IMG/VR virus record: IMGVR_UViG_3300049893_002386
Coordinates: 1-29,933 of that record
Length of the DNA: 29,933 nucleotides
Reading direction: 5' to 3' (one strand)
Source of the DNA: a virus
Shown here: positions 16,477-24,024 of the stretch, one piece after another
Layout of the letters: the number at the start of each line of letters is the position of its first letter
How positions within the stretch are numbered: position 1 is the stretch's first letter
Notes under the pieces: generated by a model
What the model was told of the DNA's origin: nothing
The model's input: the letters and a program-made list of their open reading frames with translations, nothing else
Database searches by the model: none
Translations under genes and position numbers: made by a program

Positions 16477-18180
16477 TTAAATAAATTCTACTACAACTCT
16501 ACCATTACCGCCTCTTAAACCAGTACCACTTGATCCTCCTGCACGCCCTACTCCGTAACCACCTGAAAAATCACTATCTGATGAAGCAGAAGCTGATATG
16601 TTAACACCACTACTATCTGGAACAATATAAGTGACAGTTCTTCCAGGAAAGCTAGTGTTATCATAACCAGACCCACCGCCTGATGTTCTACCATCACCAC
16701 CAGCACAACCTCCACCATAATACCCACCACCACCACCGCCACAATCATAGCTTTGTCCTGTAATAGTTGCACTAGCTCCAGCTCCTTGTAAAAAACCTGC
16801 TTGTGTAAATGGAGATGGAGGTGACGGAGCTGATATACCCCCACTGCTTTGAGTTCCGCCAGTACCTGTATATCCTCCATCCTGTCCATTTGTTCCCCCA
16901 CCTGCACCAAGCCCATTAGTAGAATAACCAGAACCTCCTCCGCCACCACCAGCTATTGCCAGTATAGTTCCGCTAGATGAACCTATTCTTACTTCGCTTC
17001 TTCCGCCACCTGCTCCAGGATATGTATCACCAGAAATACCCCAACCTCCGTCTGGCCATCCGCTTGTTCCAGCTTTAACACCAGAAGTACCGCCTTCCCC
17101 TCCCTGTCCAACTCTTATATACAAAATCTGTCCTATATAACTACTAGTATTGAACTCAAAAATAGTATAACCGCCAGCTCCACTACTACCTCCTCCATTA
17201 TACAAACCTTGACCGCCACCACCGCCTAATATTTTTAATCTACATTTATTAGTACTACTAGCTATTATAGTTACTGTCTGTATTGTACCAGTGTAATCAA
17301 AGGTATACTTGAAAGTTGGAGCTGGAACAAATAATAGATTGTTAATAACTTGTAATAAATAAAGTTTTCCAGATTCTCCAGATATGCTAAAAATAAGACA
17401 ATCAACAGTATTTGCAGTAGTAGATAAAGGCATTAAAGAAGAAGTGCTACCTGACCTATAGATATTATAGATATTTAAAGACCTATTACCTACTGTATCT
17501 TGTTTAACAAATAATTTAAATGTAGATACTCCTGTAGTATACCATGTAATATTATTTATTGTACAATTACCAGATAAAGTTAAAAAAGCTATATTACCAT
17601 TAGTTGCATCCCAATTAATATTACTTGCATATGTTAATGTCTGATATTCGTCTGTTTTATTATCAACATAACTCCTACTCGTCGCAGAGGTTAAGCTAAT
17701 AGGTGTTGATGGTAATCCAGTTATATCGTTACTCTGCATATTTAAAGGACTTAAAACTTGGATTGCGCTTGAGTTATATGTAGATAAACTATTACCTATT
17801 AATGTCCCACTGGTTGCGCTAACATTTCCACCCGTACTAGTTATATTTCCACTGGCAACTAAACTTGTTATATTGATCGTAGGTGATAAATTAATTAATG
17901 GATTTCCAGAAATTCCATCAGAATTAGTAATAGTTAAATTAGAGCCACCCGTCAAAAATCTATTAATATAATTATTAACACCTGTTCTAACTAAGAATCC
18001 AGTAGAAGAAAGAGCTGATAAAGCTTGTAACTCTGAACCTAAAGTTAGATTTATTGTGCCGCTAGTAGTAATTGGAGAACCTGTTACGCTAAGTCCAGTA
18101 CCTCCATTAACAGCAACAGATGTAACACTACCACCAATAGGTACCCAGCTGCTACCATTATAATATTCAGGTAAGGTCAT
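16477..18180 (-). CDS. Tail fibre with glycine-rich (ALK-like) C-terminal adhesin domain
   Basis: A 567-residue protein. Residues 1-16 (LPEYYNGSSWVPIGG) are the second half of a common fibre motif. Residues about 17-170 are low-complexity Ser/Thr/Asn fibre shaft with ALSALSSTGFLVRTGVNNYI. Residues about 180-290 form a beta domain. From about 315 to the end lies a glycine-rich domain with many G3-G7 runs, LYIRVGQGGEGG, and two cysteines in CGGGGGGYYGGGCAGG. This resembles the ALK-type glycine-rich domain, and more loosely the polyglycine-helix tips of phage adhesins. It is probably the receptor-binding end of a fibre. The start lies 3 nt after an in-frame TAA of the preceding gene, without its own ribosome site, so expression likely depends on reinitiation or readthrough. 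Confidence 0.75.
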   Translation of the reverse strand: MTLPEYYNGSSWVPIGGSVTSVAVNGGTGLSVTGSPITTSGTINLTLGSELQALSALSSTGFLVRTGVNNYINRFLTGGSNLTITNSDGISGNPLINLSPTINITSLVASGNITSTGGNVSATSGTLIGNSLSTYNSSAIQVLSPLNMQSNDITGLPSTPISLTSATSRSYVDNKTDEYQTLTYASNINWDATNGNIAFLTLSGNCTINNITWYTTGVSTFKLFVKQDTVGNRSLNIYNIYRSGSTSSLMPLSTTANTVDCLIFSISGESGKLYLLQVINNLLFVPAPTFKYTFDYTGTIQTVTIIASSTNKCRLKILGGGGGQGLYNGGGSSGAGGYTIFEFNTSSYIGQILYIRVGQGGEGGTSGVKAGTSGWPDGGWGISGDTYPGAGGGRSEVRIGSSSGTILAIAGGGGGGSGYSTNGLGAGGGTNGQDGGYTGTGGTQSSGGISAPSPPSPFTQAGFLQGAGASATITGQSYDCGGGGGGYYGGGCAGGDGRTSGGGSGYDNTSFPGRTVTYIVPDSSGVNISASASSDSDFSGGYGVGRAGGSSGTGLRGGNGRVVVEFI

Positions 18181-18183
18181 CTG

Positions 18184-18864
18184 TTACAAACTAGTATTAA
18201 ACCTAAACATACCTACAGTTGGCGTTGATGGACGCTGCACTGTTGTTCCTGTTGGAATCGTAACTGAAGCCGTCCCTGGTATTACTGTATTAGTTGCCAA
18301 AGCAATCGTTGCTACTCCAGCAGTAACACTCACTGTAATTTGATTAGTCGTGCCTAAAATGGAAGTGAATGAGTTTTGATCGGTTTTTGCAAAAGTAAAA
18401 CTATCTGTTCCGATTGTAGTTATAGACGAGGTAAGCATCCATAAACTTGCACTAGAAGCGGTGCCAGTGATTACAGATACAATATCACCCCTTATAGTTT
18501 GCAAAGGTGAATCATAGTCTGTAGCTCTTGTTAAAATCCAGTTTGTACTAACTGAACCGATATTAGTTACTGTATATATACCATTTTGTAATTGAGTAGC
18601 TTGATCTTTAACTAAAACCCTATTTCCTATAGCTAAAGCAACACCGTCAATACTTAATGCAGCTTGAGTACCAGAATTAGTTAATGTTGCTCCGACACCT
18701 ACTGTACCATTACTATAAGTAGCTGTTAAATTAGCCGTAGTAGTCACTAGACAAGGATTTACATACCTTAAAGTATTTAACACCCAGTTCTCGGATGCTA
18801 GTGAATACCAAGCTGTTCCATCGTGAAATTCCTGTTTACCAACAGGCAAAGTTAATTGAGCCAT
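18184..18864 (-). CDS. Tail fibre segment with RVLVKDQ...QNGIYTVT domain
   Basis: A 226-residue protein. It opens with KQEFHDGTAWYSLA (10-23), the second half of a fibre motif. Its core has LTATYSNGTVGVGATLTNSG (about 47-66), then IGNRVLVKDQATQLQNGIYTV (about 79-99) and WILTRATDYDSP, a domain seen widely in phage tail-fibre and baseplate proteins. It closes with VQRPSTPTVGMFRFN, the first half of the same fibre motif. ACGAGG lies 5 nt before the ATG, 17 bp after the previous gene. The stop is an in-frame TAA followed by CAG ATG of the next gene. It probably forms the middle part of a multi-polypeptide fibre. Confidence 0.75.
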   Translation of the reverse strand: MAQLTLPVGKQEFHDGTAWYSLASENWVLNTLRYVNPCLVTTTANLTATYSNGTVGVGATLTNSGTQAALSIDGVALAIGNRVLVKDQATQLQNGIYTVTNIGSVSTNWILTRATDYDSPLQTIRGDIVSVITGTASSASLWMLTSSITTIGTDSFTFAKTDQNSFTSILGTTNQITVSVTAGVATIALATNTVIPGTASVTIPTGTTVQRPSTPTVGMFRFNTSL

Positions 18865-18869
18865 TTTAT

Positions 18870-18876
18870 CCTCGTA
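18870..18876 (-). promoter_or_regulatory. TACGAGG leader / ribosome site of fibre gene 18184-18864
   Basis: The minus strand reads CTTACGAGGA, ending 5 nt before the ATG at 18864. It is of the TTACGAGGA subclass, complementary over 10 nt to UCCUCGUAAG at 29032-29041. Confidence 0.7.
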
Positions 18877-18881
18877 AGATA

Positions 18882-20300
18882 CTAAATTTCTATGTTATAT
18901 CTTAGCATACCTTGTTCCGGAATGCTAGGCCTTTCTAAAACGTTTCCAACAGGAATTTTTATATATTCCTTGCCTGTAAAACGTGGATTTGGTGTAAAAA
19001 CTGTTACGATTATATCACTACCGATATTAGTACCAATTACATCTCCTGCTACACTTAAATTATCAATACGTGTATTAGCATTATCGGCTGAACTTTTAGC
19101 CGATGCAGCAGTAGCAGCGGCTGCTCCTATTGCTCCGCTTATACTCAGCCCTACTGGAACAATAGGTATTAAACTATATGGTAACATTTGTTCTGTAAAA
19201 TAAGCTATGCCTGCTGCAATTGCAGCGGCCTCTGCTGCTGCGGCTTCAGCCGTTGCAAATGCTTTTGTTTCTATTATTTCTTCCTGTAAACTCAAAGGAT
19301 CTACGTAGTCATCAAGAAGAGGTATTTTACCTCCTGAGGCAATGCTAACAACCCCAAGTGAGTTACTTTTTAATATTCCTCCTGGGGCTAAATCAGACAA
19401 CCCTTGCGCACTAGGTATCTTAGTACTTGGACGTTGCATGATAAAAGTTAGATCTGGCATATTATCTTCTGGTAGTCTGTCGGATCTAATTAGAAGTTTT
19501 GCTATATCATTTCCATCTGCATCTTGTTGAAGAGGTCTAATTAATGCTAATTTCATATTAACTACTGGAGAAGATACATCAACATAATCTTTACCTGCAA
19601 TGGCTTTAGATAAAGTTCCTGTTCCGTTATTAACAGTATTTTTTAATAAGCCAGTTTCTAGTGCACCAAGCGATTGTGCTTTAGTAAAAGTATAAGTCGT
19701 TCCAAGTCCATATAGTTGTTTCAACGGCTCAGGAATAAAATACATTTTGGGGTTTTCCCACGTAAAATCTACTGTAGAGCTTCCTACAATAAAATTAGCA
19801 TTATCAAATCGCTTCATTATTTGCGCGGCTCTTACTTGTGTCATAGCAAGAGAAGATGACACATCAGTGCCTGTTGGATTACCTAACGTATCATATTTTG
19901 TAGCATAAATTTGGGGCAAGAACGGACCAGACATCACCCAATCAAACGGAGATAAATAATCAAAAGTTGGGTTTGGTATTCTGAAATCACCAGTAATAGG
20001 GCTAATTGGATTAGGGAAAACAGCTTCTGCTAAAGGAGGTAAGTTAATAATGCCAATATGCAGCTGTTCCACTGGTTCATTATTATAGTCTCCTATCCAT
20101 ATTCTATTATGGTCTAATTTGTTTAGCTCTTCAAACCCACCTAATTTTCTTCTTAAATCAATAATATCTTGTCTAATATCTATTAATATCGGCGACGGCA
20201 TACCTATATTGTCCTTATCACCGACAATAATATATCCTTGATCTACCTTAATTCGACCAGTGACTGGAGAGATAAAATTATACAAAACATCGTATTTCAC
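18882..20300 (-). CDS. Tail fibre N-terminal segment protein
   Basis: A 472-residue protein starting at a GTG. N-terminal region: VTGRIKVDQGYIIVGDKDN (about 14-32) and RQDIIDLRRKLGGFEELNKL, which may anchor it to the tail. The middle has YTFTKAQSLGALETGLLKNT and TLSKAIAGKDYVDV, fibre-like strands. About 345-415 is an Ala-rich helical stretch (TAEAAAAEAAAIAAGIAYF; later AAAATAASAKSSADNANTRI) likely to form a trimeric coiled coil. The end, VLERPSIPEQGMLRYNIEI, is the first half of the fibre motif whose second half begins the next gene. The ribosome site is weak and the start lies just after the patatin stop, so translation is probably coupled. It likely anchors the fibre; no direct family call. 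Confidence 0.65.
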   Translation of the reverse strand: MKYDVLYNFISPVTGRIKVDQGYIIVGDKDNIGMPSPILIDIRQDIIDLRRKLGGFEELNKLDHNRIWIGDYNNEPVEQLHIGIINLPPLAEAVFPNPISPITGDFRIPNPTFDYLSPFDWVMSGPFLPQIYATKYDTLGNPTGTDVSSSLAMTQVRAAQIMKRFDNANFIVGSSTVDFTWENPKMYFIPEPLKQLYGLGTTYTFTKAQSLGALETGLLKNTVNNGTGTLSKAIAGKDYVDVSSPVVNMKLALIRPLQQDADGNDIAKLLIRSDRLPEDNMPDLTFIMQRPSTKIPSAQGLSDLAPGGILKSNSLGVVSIASGGKIPLLDDYVDPLSLQEEIIETKAFATAEAAAAEAAAIAAGIAYFTEQMLPYSLIPIVPVGLSISGAIGAAAATAASAKSSADNANTRIDNLSVAGDVIGTNIGSDIIVTVFTPNPRFTGKEYIKIPVGNVLERPSIPEQGMLRYNIEI

Positions 20301-20310
20301 TTTGTGGTAC

Positions 20311-21354
20311 TCATGCTGTTAAGTGTGATAGGATACTTGATATATTTTCACTTTCATTTGCATAATGCGTGTCAACCAAATTAGCTAACTGAGCAAACCA
20401 TTCTGTGGTACTATTATCCATTTCATTTTGGAATTCAGGAGGAAATTTTGGTTGAAACTTATAATAATATACATCTTTAGCAAGACGACTACTCAAGTAG
20501 TCTAAATAGTACCTACTCCACTCTTCAGCTCCAGTCATAGCAATATTCATAATACTAAATAGTACTTCTACAGCATGAGCCGTACCTGTTTGTGAACTAG
20601 AGCCGTCAAAGCTCATATTACCGATACCTGTTCCTACGTCTACTATTACTATCCTGTTTGCATTCGGCTTTACACTCATACCAACATTCACAGCAGCTAG
20701 TATTGGGTCATTGGCATATACACCGCCATCAATATAATCATGTCCGTTAAAAGTGTGCGCAGGTAAATAAATAGGTGCTGCACTTGTTGCTCTGCATACA
20801 TTTACAATACTTTCCGTTTTACCTATGAAATAAGCAGGGTCATCAAAATTAGAAAATACTACATATCTACTCATATCTTGTTCAAATGATGGAATAGTTA
20901 TATAAGTTTTAAGATTTGCTAATGTATTAGTGCTGAAGTTTTCTACTAAAGTTTGTTGTAATATATTGCTTCCATAGTTTGAATCTTCATAAGCAGATTT
21001 ATAAAATGGATCATTAGTCGCTATTAATCCAATTTTCTGTAATTCATTAGGTCTGTTTGAATCTTCACTTGCATTATGACTACCAGATGCAACATCCGCA
21101 GCTGTTCTAATAGTAAAAATACGTTTAGCTTTTTGTAAAAAGAAACTTTCCATTTCATCGGGGGTTTTGCCGTAAGCATAACCGCACGCTAATATTCCGC
21201 CGATTGAAGTACCGCACATAACATCTGCATATTTCCAAAAATCTGCTTGCGCTATACCCCATTGATGTAGAAACTTTTGCATAAAACGATTAGAGCCGTA
21301 ACCTTTTGAGCCACCACCACAAAAACTAAATATTCTTATTGTATTTCTATCCAT
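20311..21354 (-). CDS. Patatin-like phospholipase
   Basis: A 347-residue acyl hydrolase of the patatin family. It shows the oxyanion loop CGGGSKG (12-18), the nucleophile elbow GTSIG (48-52, Ser50) and the Asp partner in DGG (209-211, within YIDGGVYANDP), so the Ser/Asp dyad is complete. ATSAAPIYLPA (189-199) is a typical patatin block. There is no signal peptide. Family members cut acyl chains from phospholipids; in Rickettsia, patatins act on host membranes. The ATG follows the terL stop directly (TAAATG), and the end overlaps the region of the fibre gene start, so it is made with the late proteins. It could be a virion enzyme, a lysis factor or a host-effector; the sequence does not decide. 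Confidence 0.9.
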   Translation of the reverse strand: MDRNTIRIFSFCGGGSKGYGSNRFMQKFLHQWGIAQADFWKYADVMCGTSIGGILACGYAYGKTPDEMESFFLQKAKRIFTIRTAADVASGSHNASEDSNRPNELQKIGLIATNDPFYKSAYEDSNYGSNILQQTLVENFSTNTLANLKTYITIPSFEQDMSRYVVFSNFDDPAYFIGKTESIVNVCRATSAAPIYLPAHTFNGHDYIDGGVYANDPILAAVNVGMSVKPNANRIVIVDVGTGIGNMSFDGSSSQTGTAHAVEVLFSIMNIAMTGAEEWSRYYLDYLSSRLAKDVYYYKFQPKFPPEFQNEMDNSTTEWFAQLANLVDTHYANESENISSILSHLTA

Positions 21355-22842
21355 TTAAAAAATCCGTGTTTTATTGTATCCATAAGAAGAGTTTGAATTT
21401 CTTGTTTTTGCTAAATGTAAGCCGTCTAACATAACAAACTCTAAAGCGTTCATGAGGTGATCATTACCTTTTTTAATTTTACCTTCTTCATCTCTACAAT
21501 ACATACGCCACTCATCTAAGAACTTACGACAACTAGAAAATACCTTAAATCTTCCAGTTCTTATACGTTCTAATACCTTATCTACTGCTAGCTCTTTTGC
21601 GTATTTGCCGAGTGTAATATACATTCCTACTTGTCTATATTCATCGATCAACCTTACGCCGTCTCTTTGACTGCCTTGATTAACTGCCGGATCGCATACT
21701 CCGTTCATCCAATCACATCCCATGGGTTTTAGATAAAAAGCATGTTGACTTGCAGTTAAACCGCTTGCTGAATATTCACCGTAAACATATATGATGTCTC
21801 TATCCCTATCGATTGCTAAGAATACTACAGCCGTTGGAGCAAAGAACCCTACATCCATGCCATATACTTTAGGCCAATGTTTAGGTATGTCAAAAAGCTC
21901 TTCCATAGGCACTACGAAATCTTTTTCAGGCACTTGGTATACAAGGCCTGTACCAACAGTCGGTATTCCTTTTTCTCTAGCTTCAAGCTCATGAGGTTTT
22001 AACGTAGCTCTAAGCCTATCTTTAGTTTCTTGTGCAAGATATGGGTTATCATCCCAAGTAGCTTGTATGTAATATTTGCCGTTCATGATAGTTTCAGGAG
22101 TAGTTTTGATTACTTCTTCTGTCATTAACTCGGCTAAGGTTTTTGTTTGATTATTGTCTTCTTGGGGTTTTGCTGATTTATATTCTAAGAAATAAGCCAT
22201 TAACTGTGTATATCCTTTCAAAGGCGTCATAGTTAAAATAAGTTTGCCTTGTCCTTTTCCATCAACATCAGATAACCTCATTTGACATTCTAAAAATACA
22301 TCATGAGGAGCTTCTTCATCTAAATGTATTAAATGGCATCTAGCACCTTGGAACTTCTCTCTACCTTGCTTATATGACTTAAAGTATAAGCTAGAAACTC
22401 CACCACTCTTATGTTTTACATGAACATAATCAACAGCTCCGTTAACTCCAGCTAGCATTGCTTTTTTTACTATCAAACTTGGATGTATTAAGCCTTCAAC
22501 AAATCCGTCTTCATGAGAATATCCGCCTAATAACTTGTACTGTAAAACGTTTCTTGTTATTTCGTAGTTCTCAGAAGCTACCCAAACTACGATAGGATGA
22601 TCAAACCTATGACCTTCCCACCAAGATGGATAAATACCTGTTAAGTGCATAGCGTCCTCAATACAACCGCAGTATGTTTTACCTGTTCTGTTACCTGCTA
22701 AAAACAGTCTTTCAATCGCTTTGTTACCAGCATTATGAAAAGATAATTGTTTCTCTGATGGTTTGTAATAGCCAAAAGACAGCATCCCAACATCATGGTA
22801 AGCTATGCTTAAGTCAGTTTTTGATATATTATAAATATTCAT
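21355..22842 (-). CDS. terL: Terminase large subunit
   Basis: A 495-residue packaging motor. Walker A is GNRTGKT (50-56, inside LFLAGNRTGKTYCG); the block HLTGIYPSWWEGHRFDHP (66-83) is typical of this terminase group; Walker B with catalytic Glu is HLIHLDEEAP (170-179). The C-terminal RNase-H-like nuclease domain begins with KVYGMDVGFFAPTAVVF near residue 330, with further acidic residues downstream (WMNGVCDPAVN, about 379-389). Length and domain order are normal, so it should both pump and cut DNA at the portal. It is the first late gene, behind a strong promoter (22867-22895) and a TACGAGG ribosome site. Confidence 0.95.
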   Translation of the reverse strand: MNIYNISKTDLSIAYHDVGMLSFGYYKPSEKQLSFHNAGNKAIERLFLAGNRTGKTYCGCIEDAMHLTGIYPSWWEGHRFDHPIVVWVASENYEITRNVLQYKLLGGYSHEDGFVEGLIHPSLIVKKAMLAGVNGAVDYVHVKHKSGGVSSLYFKSYKQGREKFQGARCHLIHLDEEAPHDVFLECQMRLSDVDGKGQGKLILTMTPLKGYTQLMAYFLEYKSAKPQEDNNQTKTLAELMTEEVIKTTPETIMNGKYYIQATWDDNPYLAQETKDRLRATLKPHELEAREKGIPTVGTGLVYQVPEKDFVVPMEELFDIPKHWPKVYGMDVGFFAPTAVVFLAIDRDRDIIYVYGEYSASGLTASQHAFYLKPMGCDWMNGVCDPAVNQGSQRDGVRLIDEYRQVGMYITLGKYAKELAVDKVLERIRTGRFKVFSSCRKFLDEWRMYCRDEEGKIKKGNDHLMNALEFVMLDGLHLAKTRNSNSSYGYNKTRIF

Positions 22843-22851
22843 ATGGAATTT

Positions 22852-22858
22852 CCTCGTA
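22852..22858 (-). promoter_or_regulatory. TACGAGG leader / ribosome site of terL
   Basis: The minus strand reads GTTACGAGGAA, ending 9 nt before the ATG at 22842. Ten nt (TTACGAGGAA) are the exact complement of UUCCUCGUAA at 29031-29040. Confidence 0.7.
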
Positions 22859-22866
22859 ACAACGGT

Positions 22867-22895
22867 ATTATAACACGAGAAAAAATAAGTTGCAA
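22867..22895 (-). promoter_or_regulatory. Sigma70-type promoter for the late genes (terL onward)
   Basis: On the minus strand, TTGCAA (22895-22890), 17 nt, perfect TATAAT (22872-22867). The predicted start is near 22860, giving an unusually short leader of about 18 nt that is almost entirely the TACGAGG ribosome site. It is probably the main late promoter. Confidence 0.75.
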
Positions 22896-22926
22896 AGTAA
22901 GTAAATATTAAATAGATTTGATTTTA

Positions 22927-23008
22927 GGGTTTAGGGTGTTTACCTTTTTAAACTTAGATAATTTGAAAACAACAAAACTGGTTCAGTTTTGCGCCGTATC
23001 CTAAACCC
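22927..23008. repeat. Nested inverted repeats in the terS-terL spacer
   Basis: GGGTTTAGG (22927-22935) and CCTAAACCC (23000-23008) form a perfect 9-bp inverted repeat. As plus-strand RNA the stem can extend four more pairs using G-U pairs. Inside it lies a second hairpin at 22973-22991. The spacer 22860-23141 otherwise holds the late promoter and A-tracts and no gene. A terminator complex or a packaging-initiation site are both possible. Confidence 0.65.
22973..22991 (-). terminator. Probable terminator after the early genes
   Basis: CAAAACTG, loop of 3, CAGTTTTG: a perfect 8-bp stem. On the minus strand it is followed by TTGTTTTC, a modest T-rich tail. It sits after the probable small terminase gene and before the late promoter, where a terminator would separate early from late transcription. 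Confidence 0.55.
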
Positions 23009-23015
23009 GACTTCC

Positions 23016-23055
23016 AAAAAATAGCAAAAACGAAGAAAAAAGAGTTAAGAAAAAA
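23016..23055. other. Phased A-tracts (intrinsic bend)
   Basis: Four A-tracts of 5-6 bases at 23016-23021, 23026-23030, 23036-23041 and 23050-23055. The first three centres are about 10 bp apart, close to one helical turn, which bends DNA. The site is 120-160 bp upstream of the late promoter and between the terminase genes. Confidence 0.55.
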
Positions 23056-23141
23056 GTGCCTAAAATTGATTACATAAGCTTCGTTATGGAAATTGTTGCT
23101 AAATTGTCACTCAGTTTTAAAGACAAATATTAAAAAATTAA

Positions 23142-23624
23142 CTATAATTCAAACCCATTACACTCCGCAACAATACCTTTAATAATCGCCATTTTCTCAT
23201 CAGGTACTTTCTCAAATACGTTGAATTTCATTTTTCCAAAATCACTAGCAAGTTTTACCGAATTTAATGTCTTAATCAAATTATGTATTTCCTCTCTCGG
23301 CAAATTCTCATCTTCAAGCAATCTGTTCGTAAGCTGAGCTATAATTACACCAACATCATCAACGTTGCTTATTGTTCTCTGAACACCTGCAACACTTATC
23401 TCGTTAATCCACTGCTTCTTAAATGGCACAAGCTCCTTAAAGTATATTTGATGCGCCCATTGTTCTCCAGACTCTAGTGCCGTCATTAACACCTTATAAG
23501 CTTTGTCAGTATCCCTACTTGCCATCTCTCTTAGCTTCAATGAAGCAGCTTTTAGCTTATTCATTGAGCCTTTTGGTCTTCCGTTTGGATTACTTACTTT
23601 GCCTTTCTTAAAACTATGCTTCAT
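23142..23624 (-). CDS. Probable terminase small subunit (DUF5681-like N-terminus)
   Basis: A 160-residue protein. The N-terminus, KKGKVSNPNGRPKGSMNK (5-22), matches the 'kpGqSGNP.GRPkGs.nk' signature of DUF5681, common on phage proteins encoded just before a large terminase. A helical DNA-binding-like body follows (KLREMASRDTDKAYKVLMTAL), then IAQLTNRLLEDENLPREEIH and a helical C-terminus. It would recognise the packaging site and deliver DNA to TerL; terL is the next gene, 300 bp away. It has its own promoter at 23652-23680. The ribosome site is weak. The role comes from signature and position. Confidence 0.7.
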   Translation of the reverse strand: MKHSFKKGKVSNPNGRPKGSMNKLKAASLKLREMASRDTDKAYKVLMTALESGEQWAHQIYFKELVPFKKQWINEISVAGVQRTISNVDDVGVIIAQLTNRLLEDENLPREEIHNLIKTLNSVKLASDFGKMKFNVFEKVPDEKMAIIKGIVAECNGFEL

Positions 23625-23651
23625 CTACGTTTTCTTATATTTTTATTATTA

Positions 23652-23680
23652 TTTATAACATACTTACTTTAAAATGTTAA
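23652..23680 (-). promoter_or_regulatory. Sigma70-type promoter before the small terminase gene
   Basis: On the minus strand, TTAACA (23680-23675), 17 nt, TATAAA (23657-23652), with a TGT directly before the -10 (extended -10). The -35 overlaps the stop codon of the upstream gene. Confidence 0.7.
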
Positions 23681-24024
23681 TAATAAGGGTCTTTCAAGCT
23701 TTTTAACGTTAGTGCGCGCTTCTCTTCTTGAAACTTACGCTTGAATTCAGTTAAAGCTAACAAAGGGTCTTTGTAACCTAAGTTAGATACACTAGCGTTT
23801 AACTCAGACTCAGAGATAGCTTTCTTAGGTTTAGGTTTTAACCTTAACTCCTTTGTTCTAGTATAAATTGCTTTAAGCTCTGGCTGTATTCTACAAATAG
23901 CATCAAAAGTATATTTACTTATTCCAAGACGCTTACACGTATTCTCTAAAGTTAGCCCACTTTCTAATAATTGAGTAACTTCAAGCAATTTCTCCGCACT
24001 AAATGCTTTTACTTTTTTTGGCAT
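23677..24024 (-). CDS. Unknown helix-turn-helix protein
   Basis: A 115-residue basic protein. Residues about 8-45 (AEKLLEVTQLLESGLTLENT, then CKRLGISKYTFDAICR) form a helix-turn-helix: 'vtqLLesGlTle..ckrLGIskyTf' is the pattern of phage DNA-binding proteins and some small terminases. The rest is a Lys-rich linker and helix (FKRKFQEEKRALTLKSLK). It overlaps the upstream gene by 26 bp. It could regulate late genes or be the actual small terminase, with 23142-23624 as its partner. Confidence 0.65.
   Translation of the reverse strand: MPKKVKAFSAEKLLEVTQLLESGLTLENTCKRLGISKYTFDAICRIQPELKAIYTRTKELRLKPKPKKAISESELNASVSNLGYKDPLLALTEFKRKFQEEKRALTLKSLKDPYY

Noticed and set aside
16548-16949. A 133-residue open frame inside the glycine-rich adhesin gene
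   Set aside because: It is an alternate frame of a GGN-rich coding stretch, with Val/Leu-rich low complexity and no ribosome site.
22924-22937. Telomere-like TTTAGGG tandem
   Set aside because: Only two units; it is explained as one arm of the inverted repeat with CCTAAACCC.
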